Notes under the pieces: model-generated
Told to the model about the DNA's origin: nothing
The model's input: the letters and a program-made list of their open reading frames with translations, nothing else
The model's database searches: none
Position numbers and translations under genes: made by a program
Source: Methanoculleus thermophilus
GTDB lineage: Archaea; Halobacteriota; Methanomicrobia; Methanomicrobiales; Methanoculleaceae
Assembly: GCF_001571405.1 (NCBI RefSeq)
Contig: NZ_BCNX01000006.1
Location: forward strand, 310,001-374,000
Reading direction: 5' to 3'
DNA length: 64,000 nucleotides
Part shown: positions 1 to 9,989 of the stretch, piece by piece
Numbering within the stretch: position 1 is the first letter of the stretch
How the letters are laid out: the number at the start of each line of letters is the position of its first letter

Positions 1-2
1 GT

Positions 3-104
3 GTCCGGGAGATGATGCGGGAGGCCGGGTTTTCGGAGGTCTATGAGATCGAGGGCGGAATGAGCGCCTGGACGGCCGCGGGCCTCCCTGTGGTGCGAGA
101 CTGA
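3..104 (+). CDS. Rhodanese-like domain protein, C-terminal fragment
   Basis: Only the last 33 codons are in the window; the gene begins to the left. The reading frame ends in a segment of the form GGMSAWTAAGLPVVRD, which matches the typical end of a rhodanese (sulfurtransferase) domain, where GGxxxW precedes a short hydrophobic strand. The active-site loop with its cysteine would lie outside the window, so catalytic activity cannot be judged. It converges on groEL, whose stop codon is 63 nt away. Confidence 0.75.
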   Translation, partial: VREMMREAGFSEVYEIEGGMSAWTAAGLPVVRD

Positions 105-167
105 ACTACCCCGAACGAGCGGAGATGGAGTGGAAAAAGGGGAGTGGAGGTTCTATTTCCCCTTGCC

Positions 168-2065
<1,898 letters not shown>

Positions 2066-2091
2066 GAGCCTATCACTTCCAGAGATTATTT

Positions 2092-2126
2092 GCGTCCTTC
2101 TCTTTGGACGCTCAAATATTTATATC
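2092..2126 (-). promoter_or_regulatory. groES promoter with inverted-repeat operator candidate
   Basis: Read in the groES direction, a TATA box (GATATAAATATTT, 2126-2114) is followed at once by the perfect inverted repeat GCGTCC-AAAGAGAA-GGACGC (2111-2092). The expected transcription start, about 25 nt after the TATA centre, falls inside the repeat, so a protein bound there would block or modify initiation. A closely similar repeat lies at the same place in front of hsp20 (41028-41043). This is not the bacterial CIRCE element and not the CTAAC-N5-GTTAG type reported for Archaeoglobus HSR1. The regulatory role is inferred. Confidence 0.6.
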
Positions 2127-2203
2127 TTATCAAAGTTGTAGATATCATTTCGACTTTATTGATAACTTTTATATTTCATCCAATCCATATCCATCACCAA
2201 CCC

Positions 2204-2617
2204 ATGGCGCCAATGGCAAGACAGATAATATTTCGGCAGATCGAGAGGCCGCGAGGTGGACAGGGGTATGACGACCTTGAGTGGTTCTTCAAGAGCCTCG
2301 GCATTGGAGAGGGGAGGGATATCGAACAGATCGCTCAGCGGATCGTCATCACCCTCCTTGAGCACCAGTTGCCCGGGACCGGAGTGTCGGTGGAGCGGAT
2401 ATCCCAGGACCTTGAGATCTCCAGTTCACGCGTCAACCACCATATCCGAAACCTTATCGATGCCGGTGTCGTTTACCGTCACAAAAGGCAGATCTACCTT
2501 CGGGGGAACTCTCTCCAGTCGATGGTGCGGGAACTGCGCAAAGACGCCCTCAGGGTCCTCGACGATCTTGAGGCCGCGGCTGTGGAGATCGACCGGAAGT
2601 TCGGCATCGACGAGTGA
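2204..2617 (+). CDS. Winged-helix transcriptional regulator, divergent from groES
   Basis: The 137-residue protein has a DNA-binding winged helix at about residues 50-100: a helix-turn-helix of the form SVERISQDLEISSSRVNHH, then a wing ending GVVYRHKRQIYLRG. A charged helical C-terminus (about residues 105-137) could dimerise. The ATG at 2204 was chosen because an AT-rich TATA-like element (TTTTATAT, about 2167-2174) lies some 30 nt upstream, consistent with a leaderless mRNA; ATG 2213 is an alternative. The frame stays open upstream to 2090, but that part looks non-coding. It is transcribed away from groES and is a plausible heat-shock regulator by position only. The exact family is not certain. 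Confidence 0.8.
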   Translation: MAPMARQIIFRQIERPRGGQGYDDLEWFFKSLGIGEGRDIEQIAQRIVITLLEHQLPGTGVSVERISQDLEISSSRVNHHIRNLIDAGVVYRHKRQIYLRGNSLQSMVRELRKDALRVLDDLEAAAVEIDRKFGIDE

Positions 2618-2640
2618 GCCCGGCCCCGGAGGACTGTCTC

Positions 2641-3093
2641 TCACTCATCATGCTTTATGCAGGTGACCCCCTCCGGCTCTTCGCTCTCCCGGGTCTCGAT
2701 CACGATGGTATCCGAGATCCGGTTAAAGAGCCTCTGTTTTGAGCCGGGCATGGCAAGCCACCCAATCAGGCAGTCGGGAACCAAAAAGAAGGCTTTTCCG
2801 AAACTCTCAAGGGCAGCGGCACCAAGCCCGATCTCTTCGCCGGCACGGCCGGTGACACGGATCTTCAACGCCATCTTGCCGATGGACTGACCCCGGTACC
2901 CCTCGAGCAGCGTCCAGTAGACGAAGAGGGCAAGAGAGGAGAGGCTGAAGGAGAGGAGACCGGGGTCGATCGTGATCCGCCATGCCGGCGGCAGCCAATC
3001 GGAGAGCGCCCAGAACGGCAGCCCGATCACGATGATATCGACCAACCAGGCCCAGAGCCGCGTCTCCCACCTGGCGAGGTAGAGGGGGACCAT
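2641..3093 (-). CDS. RDD family membrane protein
   Basis: RDD proteins are small membrane proteins, a few of which are linked to ion exchange; most have unknown roles. This one has about 150 residues. Near the N-terminus is a segment WETRLWAWLVDIIVIGLPFW, in which R and D residues in the first membrane helix give the family its name. A second helix lies near residues 45-65, and the family motif GQSIGKMALKIRV follows it. A third hydrophobic stretch contains FFLVPDCLIGWL. The ATG at 3093 makes the protein start at the usual family position; an open frame to 3189 would add about 30 basic residues unlike the family. Its neighbours give no functional hint. Confidence 0.8.
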   Translation of the reverse strand: MVPLYLARWETRLWAWLVDIIVIGLPFWALSDWLPPAWRITIDPGLLSFSLSSLALFVYWTLLEGYRGQSIGKMALKIRVTGRAGEEIGLGAAALESFGKAFFLVPDCLIGWLAMPGSKQRLFNRISDTIVIETRESEEPEGVTCIKHDE

Positions 3094-3211
3094 ACTCTTC
3101 TTTTTATCGATCTTTGCGGGCCTTAAGGATTGGTATCGCCGGTTCGCGGGTGGTCGGTGCAGGGGACCGCATCCCTCAAAACGGTTCACCCATGCAAAAA
3201 TGCGGAGGCTA

Positions 3212-3958
3212 CTAACCGATGTAACTCAGTTCTTCGCGACCCCGGGCCTCTTCGGTCTCCTGGATCTTTGCTATGATCTGCTCCATGGCCTCAGCGCGCT
3301 GCTGCAGGCTGGTCGGGTCGACATCGATCCCGATCAGGCGTGAGAGGACCGCAAGAAGGCTGTCGGCACTCCTTGGGTCGACGATATATCCGCTTGTCTC
3401 GCCCATCAGGCAGATCCCCTCGATCCCCCGCATCTTGCCGAGGCCGAGCAGGAGTCCTGATGCTCCCATGATCATGCCGCCGCCTTCGGCGTTCTCAAAC
3501 GACCCTCCGGCCGCCTCCACTTCCGGCCGGAGATGCTCCATGTTGACCGAACAGAGTACTCTTGGGTGTTCGACCAGGTGCCCGACACCGTATCCGCCGA
3601 GTGTATAGATCCGCCGGACACCGAGGCTCTCAGCAATATCCAGATAATGCTCGGTCAGAATATAGTGGCCTTCGGCCGAGTTGCTCTGGAAGTCGCCCAC
3701 TAAAAAGAGGGCTGCCTTCCCGTCTTTCTCGCAGCGGTAGATCTCGTTGTTGACCAGGTGCGTGACGCCATGCCCATCGACGATCACCTGCGGCGGGAAA
3801 TAGATCGAATAGATCTCTGCTATCTTCTCGGCTGCCAGTTCGGAGATCATGTGATCGGCAACGAGTTTCCCGACGTGCCCGATGCCGGGCAGGCCCTCGA
3901 TCAGGATCGGAGCGTCGATGTCTTCTTCCCGAAGAAAGTTTACTCTGACGTCTTCCAT
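3212..3958 (-). CDS. PAC2 family protein (proteasome assembly chaperone-like)
   Basis: This 248-residue protein belongs to the PAC2/DUF75 family, related to eukaryotic proteasome assembly chaperone 2; the archaeal members are presumed to help assemble the 20S proteasome, which is inferred. It shows the family opening LIEGLPGIGHVGKLVADHM and the later GIEGICLMGETSGYIVDPRS segment typical of the group. The C-terminus (residues 215-248) is a charged helix. It is the last gene of the ribosomal/aIF2 cluster and overlaps the end of nop10 by 19 nt, so translation is probably coupled. A second PAC2 paralogue lies at 48168-48881. Confidence 0.9.
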   Translation of the reverse strand: MEDVRVNFLREEDIDAPILIEGLPGIGHVGKLVADHMISELAAEKIAEIYSIYFPPQVIVDGHGVTHLVNNEIYRCEKDGKAALFLVGDFQSNSAEGHYILTEHYLDIAESLGVRRIYTLGGYGVGHLVEHPRVLCSVNMEHLRPEVEAAGGSFENAEGGGMIMGASGLLLGLGKMRGIEGICLMGETSGYIVDPRSADSLLAVLSRLIGIDVDPTSLQQRAEAMEQIIAKIQETEEARGREELSYIG

Positions 3959-4107
3959 CTGCGTGCCGCTCTCCTGTAACTACAGTATCTATCCTCCGGT
4001 GAAAAGCGTGCCGGATGGGCCGGCCGGGACGGTCGGCCGCAGACCGGGCATACCGGAGAGAGTGTATATCTTCCGTCCTGTGGACAACGGCGAATACGAC
4101 TGCTCAT
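3940..4107 (-). CDS. nop10: H/ACA ribonucleoprotein protein Nop10
   Basis: Nop10 is a small zinc protein of the H/ACA RNP, which makes guide-RNA-directed pseudouridines in rRNA. The 55-residue product starts MSSRIRRCP, has cysteines at residues 8, 20 and 23 in a CP-x-CPVCG zinc-knuckle arrangement, and ends with the diagnostic Nop10 block PARFSPEDRY followed by a basic tail. Its ATG lies 6 nt after the aIF2-alpha stop, and its end overlaps the PAC2 start by 19 nt. The order aIF2-alpha, Nop10, PAC2 is widely conserved in archaea and supports the call. It is under 60 codons, so automatic calling with a length cut-off would miss it. Confidence 0.93.
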   Translation of the reverse strand: MSSRIRRCPQDGRYTLSPVCPVCGRPSRPAHPARFSPEDRYCSYRRAARRWKTSE

Positions 4108-4113
4108 ACCGTT

Positions 4114-4893
4114 TTATCCGGCCTTCTGCTTCCGGATAAACTTGCCGGATCCGCCTGCCCGCTCGACTACACCGACGGCGGCATTTGCTGCCTTCTCGAT
4201 AGCTTTTTCCGCCGACTTATAATCTGGCGCAGTAACTTTTATCCGGTAATTTGGAGCCCCAATGTAGATCAGGTCGATCTCGATATCCTCGATCTTCGGC
4301 TGTGCGCTCCGGAGCGCCCGCCGGATCACATTGACGCCATCAGGTCGCGGGGATGTCAGGACGAGGTTTCCTGTGATCGTAACCCGTGGAACTTTTACGT
4401 TCTCGTGCGCAAGGGCAATGAGTGATTCTTTGACAGATTTGTCGAGTTTCAGTTTCTCTACAGCCTCGCCGCCGGTGGTGACGATATCCTCGAAGGCCGG
4501 GTACAACTGGCCGTATTCATGATATATGGCATCCTCGATTACCCTGCGGTCCACGCCCGTCGCCTCGGACGCGAACCCGATCCATTTCGTGGCCTTCTGT
4601 TCGTTCTTCCACTCGTGGATCTTCTCGCGCCGCTGGTGCTCGTTGACATCCTTTAACGAGAGATCGATGTGGCCACGATCTGGATCCACACCCAGGACTT
4701 TGCAGACGACTTTCTGTCCCTCCCGTATGTAATCCCGGATGTACTTAATCCAGCCCCGCGCTATCTCGGATATCGGTATGAGCCCTTTTCGCTCGTTGTA
4801 CTCATCCAGGGTCACGAACGCCGCAAAGTCCTTCACGTCCACGACCGTGCAGACGACGAGTTCTCCTTCTTCGGGCCACTCTCTCTCGTGCAT
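4114..4893 (-). CDS. Translation initiation factor 2 subunit alpha (aIF2-alpha)
   Basis: This is a subunit of the aIF2 heterotrimer that brings initiator methionyl-tRNA to the ribosome. The 259-residue length is normal. Residues 8-85 form an S1/OB domain (EGELVVCTVVDVKDFAAFVTL ending with GHIDLSLKDV), the middle is the helical domain, and residues 175-250 form the alpha-beta domain that contacts the gamma subunit (ITGNLVLTSPRPDGVNVIRRAL). The region equivalent to the eukaryotic phosphorylated loop reads NERKGLIPISEIARGWIKYI. It sits 7 nt downstream of the S27e gene in the conserved L44e-S27e-aIF2-alpha-Nop10 operon. Confidence 0.97.
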   Translation of the reverse strand: MHEREWPEEGELVVCTVVDVKDFAAFVTLDEYNERKGLIPISEIARGWIKYIRDYIREGQKVVCKVLGVDPDRGHIDLSLKDVNEHQRREKIHEWKNEQKATKWIGFASEATGVDRRVIEDAIYHEYGQLYPAFEDIVTTGGEAVEKLKLDKSVKESLIALAHENVKVPRVTITGNLVLTSPRPDGVNVIRRALRSAQPKIEDIEIDLIYIGAPNYRIKVTAPDYKSAEKAIEKAANAAVGVVERAGGSGKFIRKQKAG

Positions 4894-4900
4894 GAAATAA

Positions 4901-5089
4901 TCACTCGAGTACTGCCAGTATCTCAGCCTTTATATCAGCTTTCCCACCGCGGGGTTCTGCAAGAATACGCCCGCAGACGTTGCACTCCACAACGGTGCTT
5001 GCTTTCTCAAAGACTACCTGTTCGTTCTCACAGTCGGGGCACTTTACCCGGAGGAATGTGCTCCTGTTCTCTCTGTTCATCCGGACCAT
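4901..5089 (-). CDS. rps27e: 30S ribosomal protein S27e
   Basis: The 62-residue protein has the S27e pattern: a single C4 zinc ribbon formed by CPDC (residues 18-21) and CNVCG (residues 37-41), and the downstream segment [19 protein letters not shown]. It is part of the small ribosomal subunit. The start ATG lies 6 nt after the L44e stop, so the two are translated from one message. The first residues ([12 protein letters not shown]) include a second possible ATG at residue 4, which would shorten the protein by only three residues. Confidence 0.96.
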   Translation of the reverse strand: MVRMNRENRSTFLRVKCPDCENEQVVFEKASTVVECNVCGRILAEPRGGKADIKAEILAVLE

Positions 5090-5095
5090 AATATC

Positions 5096-5374
5096 TTACT
5101 CCGTAAGCTCAAATTTGCCGAGCCTGAACCCCGGCCGGAGGTGCGCTTTTCCACAGACCGTGCACCGGTATTTGACGTTGATCCTCTTTGTCGGCTTGTC
5201 GCCGCCGGGCACCTTGCTGAACTTGCCCATGTTGCCCACCGTGCTCCTGCGCCCCTTCTGGCGGTCGATCCAGTTGAAGTGGCGCACTTTGCCCTTCTTT
5301 ACCTTTACGACCTCGTGGATCTGGTGATTCCTGCAGAATGGGCAGTACGTCTTGAACTTTGATGGCATTTTCAT
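5096..5374 (-). CDS. rpl44e: 50S ribosomal protein L44e
   Basis: The 92-residue large-subunit protein has the L44e zinc motif split into CPFCRNH (residues 11-17) and CTVCGKAH (residues 72-79), with the basic [19 protein letters not shown] segment between them. Length and spacing are as expected. The upstream gene is a GINS subunit 38 nt away. The ATG at 5374 is followed by a second ATG two codons later; either could be used. Confidence 0.96.
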   Translation of the reverse strand: MKMPSKFKTYCPFCRNHQIHEVVKVKKGKVRHFNWIDRQKGRRSTVGNMGKFSKVPGGDKPTKRINVKYRCTVCGKAHLRPGFRLGKFELTE

Positions 5375-5412
5375 AATAATAGCCTCTATTTGATTGATTT
5401 CGAGTACCTATA

Positions 5413-6078
5413 TTACTTGTTAAGCCTAATATTTAAGGCTATGTCGTGCTCGCAGAGCACATCCGCATTGCTTTCCGGCAGGGTGACGATATCACCCTTC
5501 TTTAAGATATAGACTCTGCCGTCTACTCCCATGAACGACTCTATATCGGTGCGTATATGCACAAGAGCGTAGGGGGATGGGGCCGGGCGGGGGGCAGCGG
5601 CTGTCTCTTCCTCCGGTTCGTCGGCCATCGCCGTCTCTTCGACTTTATCGAGGTCTCTTGCGGCGGTTGTGGATCTCTCGCCAAGCGACGTCTCTTCTCC
5701 GTGGATGAGCGCCTCCCGGCAAGCCTCGATAGCGTCGACGATCTGCTCGTACATCACCCGCTCCTGCGGGAGCATCTTTCGGGCCTCGTCCTTGTCGAAG
5801 TACTGCCCCTCGATCTGCTGGAACGCAAGGTCGAGGATCTGCCTGGTCCGGATGGAGAAGATCTCCTGCACCGTCTCGGTGACGCTCCCGATCTCCTCGA
5901 TGATCAGGCTTCCCATCCTGCTCTCCAGGGGGTTCTGCAGGCTGTAATAGTCGGCCTTCAGCTTCTCGATATGCGCCCGGGCCTCCTCGTAGAGACTGGG
6001 CTCAATCTCGGAGAGCCCTCCCGAGTGGTGCATGTCAAGCAGCGCCTGGCGGAGTCGTTCAAGAGGATCGGCAGCCAT
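5413..6078 (-). CDS. GINS complex subunit Gins51 (Gins15 family)
   Basis: GINS joins MCM and Cdc45/RecJ-like proteins in the archaeal replicative helicase complex. The 221-residue protein has a helical A domain (residues 1-130) containing a YYSLQNPLESRMGSLIIEEI segment and a DEARKMLPQERVMYEQI segment. After an acidic, alanine- and proline-rich linker (about 135-170) comes the small beta-rich B domain (PYALVHIRTDIESFMGVDGR to the C-terminus). A-then-B order is the Gins51 arrangement. It is followed by L44e and preceded by priS only 3 nt away, matching the archaeal cluster in which replication and translation genes are linked. Confidence 0.9.
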   Translation of the reverse strand: MAADPLERLRQALLDMHHSGGLSEIEPSLYEEARAHIEKLKADYYSLQNPLESRMGSLIIEEIGSVTETVQEIFSIRTRQILDLAFQQIEGQYFDKDEARKMLPQERVMYEQIVDAIEACREALIHGEETSLGERSTTAARDLDKVEETAMADEPEEETAAAPRPAPSPYALVHIRTDIESFMGVDGRVYILKKGDIVTLPESNADVLCEHDIALNIRLNK

Positions 6079-6081
6079 CGG

Positions 6082-7206
6082 TTACCTCACACCTCCGGCT
6101 ATCTCCGCCATGTTCCGGCAGCAGAGGAAGACCGCGAGTGCCTCGGGGACGCTTACCGTACCCGTCTTCAACGTGTAGGTATTTCCGAGCAGAGATGTGG
6201 TGATGTTTGCCTTCACGTCAATCCGCACCTCCCGCTCGCCGAAGACCACCGCGTCCACGAGCGGGTCGAAGTCCGCGAGATCGCAGATCTCGAGCGGCAC
6301 GACCCGCATGCCGCTCCCGCCATGGAGGGACCCGGGCGCCCGGATCAGCCGTTTGATGTCGGTCGTGACCGGTTCATCCGCACGTGCCCCTACATCCCTG
6401 ATCCGGCCCTCAAACTCGGGTGCGGCCACGAGTGCCCGGACGACGCGGTTTTGCAGGAGGTCACTTGGGGCCTTCTTGAGATGTGCATCCAGATGTGCGA
6501 CGAACTCCGAGGCCGTTCGTTTGCTGATACCATCAAGTCCTGCAAGATACGCTATCGCCTCGGCAGGTGGAAGGCCGGAAAGCCAGGAGAGGTGGGTGCG
6601 GAGCGCCTCACCATAGCGCCACCGCCATCCGGGCCGGGTGCTCCTGTCTCCCGGTGCAAGCATCGCGTCCGGGTCAAGCCCTATGCCGCAGACATAATCG
6701 ACGATCTCACGCCGTTCCGGGCTTCCCCATCCCCGGACGGCGATATCGGTGACGTGAACGTGGTAGCCCCGTCCTCCGGAGAAGGCAATCCTGATCTGGT
6801 TTTTGGAAAATCCGAGTTCATCGGTCAGAATCCCGATCAATTTCTCGGTCTCCTCCTTGACCCGTGCAAGCATTACCGGGTAGGGGCCGCGGACGATCTG
6901 GTCGGCATCGAGATCGAAGATCAGGTCAGCGCCGGCCCAGTGCTTCTCGCTCATCGTCGGCGCTGATGGTGTCTGGTAGTAGGCCGTTGAGTAGTAGGCG
7001 TGAGCGGGCACCAGACTCCTCACGTACGCGTTGAGTTCTTCGCGGTCCACAAATGCCATGTGCCGCCGCATCCGGATCTCTGCCGCGGCATCAAAGAAGA
7101 CAAATCCCCACTCGCGCTGCTCAAGGGACGACGGAGCGGCGATGTTCTGCCTCTGGTAATACTCGCCAAACCTCTGCTTGACAAACTCGAGCGTCGCGGG
7201 CTTCAT
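6082..7206 (-). CDS. priS: DNA primase small (catalytic) subunit PriS
   Basis: PriS makes the RNA/DNA primers for replication together with PriL, which is not in this window. The 374-residue protein has the catalytic acidic motif in LIFDLDAD (around residue 98) and the SGGRGYHVHV motif (around residue 145) characteristic of archaeo-eukaryotic primases. A third conserved aspartate lies in the VTTDIKRLIRAPGSLHGGSG segment, in which the lysine/arginine and SLHGGSG are also typical. Its start overlaps the elp3 stop by 4 nt (ATGA type) and it ends 3 nt before the GINS gene, so all three are tightly coupled. Confidence 0.96.
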   Translation of the reverse strand: MKPATLEFVKQRFGEYYQRQNIAAPSSLEQREWGFVFFDAAAEIRMRRHMAFVDREELNAYVRSLVPAHAYYSTAYYQTPSAPTMSEKHWAGADLIFDLDADQIVRGPYPVMLARVKEETEKLIGILTDELGFSKNQIRIAFSGGRGYHVHVTDIAVRGWGSPERREIVDYVCGIGLDPDAMLAPGDRSTRPGWRWRYGEALRTHLSWLSGLPPAEAIAYLAGLDGISKRTASEFVAHLDAHLKKAPSDLLQNRVVRALVAAPEFEGRIRDVGARADEPVTTDIKRLIRAPGSLHGGSGMRVVPLEICDLADFDPLVDAVVFGEREVRIDVKANITTSLLGNTYTLKTGTVSVPEALAVFLCCRNMAEIAGGVR

Positions 7207-8780
7207 GGAAGCGTCTTGATCATATATGGGCCCACTCGTTCATATCCCTGTTTCCTGTAGTAGGGCCGCACCCCGACACCGCTCATCACCGCGAGCCGCC
7301 GATAGCCGTGATCGCGAGCCTCCTCTTCCGTCTCGGAGAGGAGTTCGCTGCCGTAACTGCGGTGCTGCCAATCTCTGGCGGTCGCCGGGGTGCTCAAGGG
7401 GACCATGCTCCCGTAGACATGGAGCTCGCGCAGGAGTGCTGCATCAGCGAGCTCCTCGCGGAATGGCCGGTATGGGAACCGGAGTCGGGCGAACCCGACG
7501 AGGGTGTCTACCGAACCCGCCTGGATGAACCGCTCCTCCCCACCGCAGGCCTGGTAGGTGTAGGTCGAGATCGCGACTTCCTCCGGCGCAGGCGTTCTGC
7601 CCACCTCGCGGCACCGGATGCACCGGCAGCGGAGCCCCTGCTCCCGGAGCCGCGCCCCTGCAAGCTGGCGGAAGTTGCTGTGCCGCGAGCCCGCGACGAT
7701 CAGTTTTGCCGGAATGTCCCGCTGGATTCGCTGGAGGCGGACGTACTCCGGGAGGAGAGATTTTGCGTAGGCGACAAGATCGATCAGCTCCTCCTCGGTG
7801 TAGGGCCGGTACTCCCCCCGCTCCCAGAGGGCCTCGATCTCGGATCCCGGAGTAACCAGGGTCGGGTAGATCTTTAAGAAGTCCGGCCGGAACCGCGGAT
7901 CAGCGAAGAGCTCCTGAAACATCCGCCGGTCGTCCTCCATACTCGCGCCGGGGAGGTTCGGCATCACGTGGAACCCTACCTTCAACCCGGCATCCCGAAG
8001 GAGGCAGTTTGCCTCGACAGAGTCCGCGACCGCGTGGCCCCGGCGGTTGTACTCGAGGATCCGGTCGTCCAGGTGCTGGACGCCAAGTTCCACCTTGGTC
8101 ACGCCCATCCTAAGCATCCGGTTGATATGCTCCTTTCGGCACCAGTCCGGCCTTGTCTCGAAGGTTGTCGCGACGCACCTGACTCGCGCTGACTCGTTTG
8201 CGGCAAATATCGCCTCCAGGTCGGGCAAGGCCGGCGCCATCCCGACCCGGGGGTAATCGTTCATCGCCTGCACGGCGGCCCCGACGAACCACTCCTGGTA
8301 CTCGAGAGGTCGGGCGGTCATCGTTCCGCCCATCACGATCATCTCCGCCTTGTCGACGTGGTGCCCGAGCGCCTCGAACTGTCCAAGTCGAGCCTGGACC
8401 TGCTTGTAGGGATCATACTCGTGCTCCCGGGCGCGGAGCGCCGCCGGCTCCTCACCTGTGTAACTCTGGGGAGAAGCAAAGGGGTGTTCCGGTCCGCCGG
8501 GGCAGGGGAGACACTTCCCATGGGGGCATGGGTGCGGGGAGGTCATCACCGCGACCGGCGCCACCCCCGAGAGGGTCCGCGTGGGTTTGACGAGGAGGAG
8601 CGGCCGGAGCACTTTGCGTTCCTCTGGTGTCGCGGCGGCAAGAATTGCGGAACTCTTGGGCATATTGGCGCTATACTCCCTGCAGACGTCGAGTTTGATC
8701 TTCTGGACATCAACAGGGCCGGGCCCGGCAGAAAGGATGCGGGAGATGATCTCCCGGGAGATATCGGTATCGTTCATCAT
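7203..8780 (-). CDS. elp3: Elp3-like tRNA U34 carboxymethyltransferase (radical SAM/acetyltransferase)
   Basis: Elp3 installs the carboxymethyl group on wobble uridine 34 of certain tRNAs, using acetyl-CoA and S-adenosylmethionine. The 525-residue protein has the radical-SAM cluster motif CPHGKCLPCPGG (around residue 90) and a long radical-SAM barrel. The C-terminal GNAT acetyltransferase domain (about 390-525) includes HRSYGSELLSETEEEARDHG and the final GVGVRPYYRKQGYER block. Two ATG codons are adjacent at the start (8780 and 8777); either may be used. The UPF0058 stop is immediately upstream and priS overlaps downstream. Archaeal Elp3 acts alone, without the other Elongator subunits. Confidence 0.96.
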   Translation of the reverse strand: MMNDTDISREIISRILSAGPGPVDVQKIKLDVCREYSANMPKSSAILAAATPEERKVLRPLLLVKPTRTLSGVAPVAVMTSPHPCPHGKCLPCPGGPEHPFASPQSYTGEEPAALRAREHEYDPYKQVQARLGQFEALGHHVDKAEMIVMGGTMTARPLEYQEWFVGAAVQAMNDYPRVGMAPALPDLEAIFAANESARVRCVATTFETRPDWCRKEHINRMLRMGVTKVELGVQHLDDRILEYNRRGHAVADSVEANCLLRDAGLKVGFHVMPNLPGASMEDDRRMFQELFADPRFRPDFLKIYPTLVTPGSEIEALWERGEYRPYTEEELIDLVAYAKSLLPEYVRLQRIQRDIPAKLIVAGSRHSNFRQLAGARLREQGLRCRCIRCREVGRTPAPEEVAISTYTYQACGGEERFIQAGSVDTLVGFARLRFPYRPFREELADAALLRELHVYGSMVPLSTPATARDWQHRSYGSELLSETEEEARDHGYRRLAVMSGVGVRPYYRKQGYERVGPYMIKTLP

Positions 8781-9047
8781 CTAATGTTCGGTTGCAATCT
8801 GTTCGGACTGAAAATCGGCGTGGTATTCGATGTATGGGTTGTGATGAGTTCTAATGTGCTGGACGATCTCTTTTCCCAACGTGAGAATAGCCTTTTTATG
8901 TGAGACTTTATTCTTATGGATATGGACGGGTGAGATGTGGAGAGCGTCGTACTGATCGGTCGGAATCACTTCCCCGGTTGTGCTTTCATAATACTTTTTA
9001 ATGTGAACTAGCAGCATGTGTAAGTGGAGCAGCTCTTCTTTTTGCAC
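8781..9047 (-). CDS. UPF0058 family protein
   Basis: This 88-residue protein matches the archaeal UPF0058 family, whose function is unknown. It is helical and rich in histidine (HLHMLLVHIKKYYE, then SPVHIHKNKVSHKKAI and HIRTHHNPYIEYH). The start is GTG at 9047; an AGGTGA ribosome-binding site lies 4 nt upstream, which supports it. It is the first gene of the elp3-priS-GINS run, directly abutting elp3, and may be translated from the same message. The clustered histidines could bind metal, but that is only a guess. Confidence 0.85.
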   Translation of the reverse strand: MQKEELLHLHMLLVHIKKYYESTTGEVIPTDQYDALHISPVHIHKNKVSHKKAILTLGKEIVQHIRTHHNPYIEYHADFQSEQIATEH

Positions 9048-9114
9048 AATATCACCTTTCCTCGAAGAATACTACTGTCCGCGGGTAGATATAATTTGTT
9101 GGTGATCTTTTTAT

Positions 9115-9987
9115 ATGCACAAGCCGCGCGCACTTGGGGCGTTCATAGGGCTTGCAATCGGCGATGCTCTAGGCGCGCCCCTGGAAGGCCTTCCCCCGCG
9201 TCCGATTGCCGTAACGGAGATGGAGGGAGGCGGAATTCATGACACCCTTCCGGGGGAGTATACCGACGATACCCTGCAGGCCACAGCCCTGGCAGAGAGC
9301 CTTGTCGAGTGTGGGGAGTTCGATCCCGATGACTTTGCCCGACGCCTGGTTTTGGTATACCGCGCCCATCCGAAGTTCTTTGGGCCGACGTCAGGAGCCG
9401 TCCTCGACTTGATCGAGAGGGGGGTCGCCCCGGAGGATGCCGCAAGGAGGGTGCATGAGGCACGCGGGGGGAGCAGGAGCAACGGAAGCGTAATGCGCGG
9501 GATCCCGATCGGCATCTTCTACCCGCCAGAGGAGGTATGGGAGGTGAGCCTTGCCGCGTCCCGCGTCACCCACCACGACTCGACCGCCGGTGAGGCCTCG
9601 GCATTCGTCAACCGGATGGTCAGCGGGATGTGCCGGGGAGAGACGGCCGATACGGCATTCAGCCGGGCCCTCGATCTCTCTAGAGATCCGGAACTCAGGG
9701 GACTGCTCGAGGATTACCGGGCCCACGCGCCCGAGCCATCGCTTGATGCCGTCATCTGCACTCACTGCGCCGTTAGGATCTTTATGGAGGCGTCGTCTTT
9801 TCGCGATGCGGTCGTTTGGGCGGTCAACCTCGGTGGCGACGCCGATACCGTCGGCGCGATCGTCGGCGGCCTTGCCGGGGCGCACTTCGGGATCGAGTCA
9901 ATCCCGGCGTCGTGGCTCTCGGCGCTCCGTGACCGAAAAGACCTTCTTAGCCTTGCACAGCGGCTCTTTGCAGAGAGCAGACCGTAA
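9115..9987 (+). CDS. ADP-ribosylglycohydrolase family protein
   Basis: The 290-residue protein belongs to the DraG/ARH family, which removes ADP-ribose from proteins or related substrates using two magnesium ions. Diagnostic elements are GLAIGDALGAPLEG near the N-terminus, the metal-binding YTDDT at about residues 50-54, the SNGSVMR segment near 120, and the second metal site GGDADTVGAIVGGLAGA near 240. These are the expected metal and substrate residues, so activity is likely; the natural substrate is unknown. A TATA-like element at about 9084-9091 lies some 26 nt before the ATG, consistent with a leaderless transcript. The gene is alone on the plus strand between two minus-strand groups. 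Confidence 0.93.
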   Translation: MHKPRALGAFIGLAIGDALGAPLEGLPPRPIAVTEMEGGGIHDTLPGEYTDDTLQATALAESLVECGEFDPDDFARRLVLVYRAHPKFFGPTSGAVLDLIERGVAPEDAARRVHEARGGSRSNGSVMRGIPIGIFYPPEEVWEVSLAASRVTHHDSTAGEASAFVNRMVSGMCRGETADTAFSRALDLSRDPELRGLLEDYRAHAPEPSLDAVICTHCAVRIFMEASSFRDAVVWAVNLGGDADTVGAIVGGLAGAHFGIESIPASWLSALRDRKDLLSLAQRLFAESRP

Positions 9988-9989
9988 TA

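Noticed and set aside
5557-6966. Long plus-strand open frame of 469 codons
   Set aside because: It is antisense to the GINS and PriS genes, which have clear motifs. High GC creates such frames.
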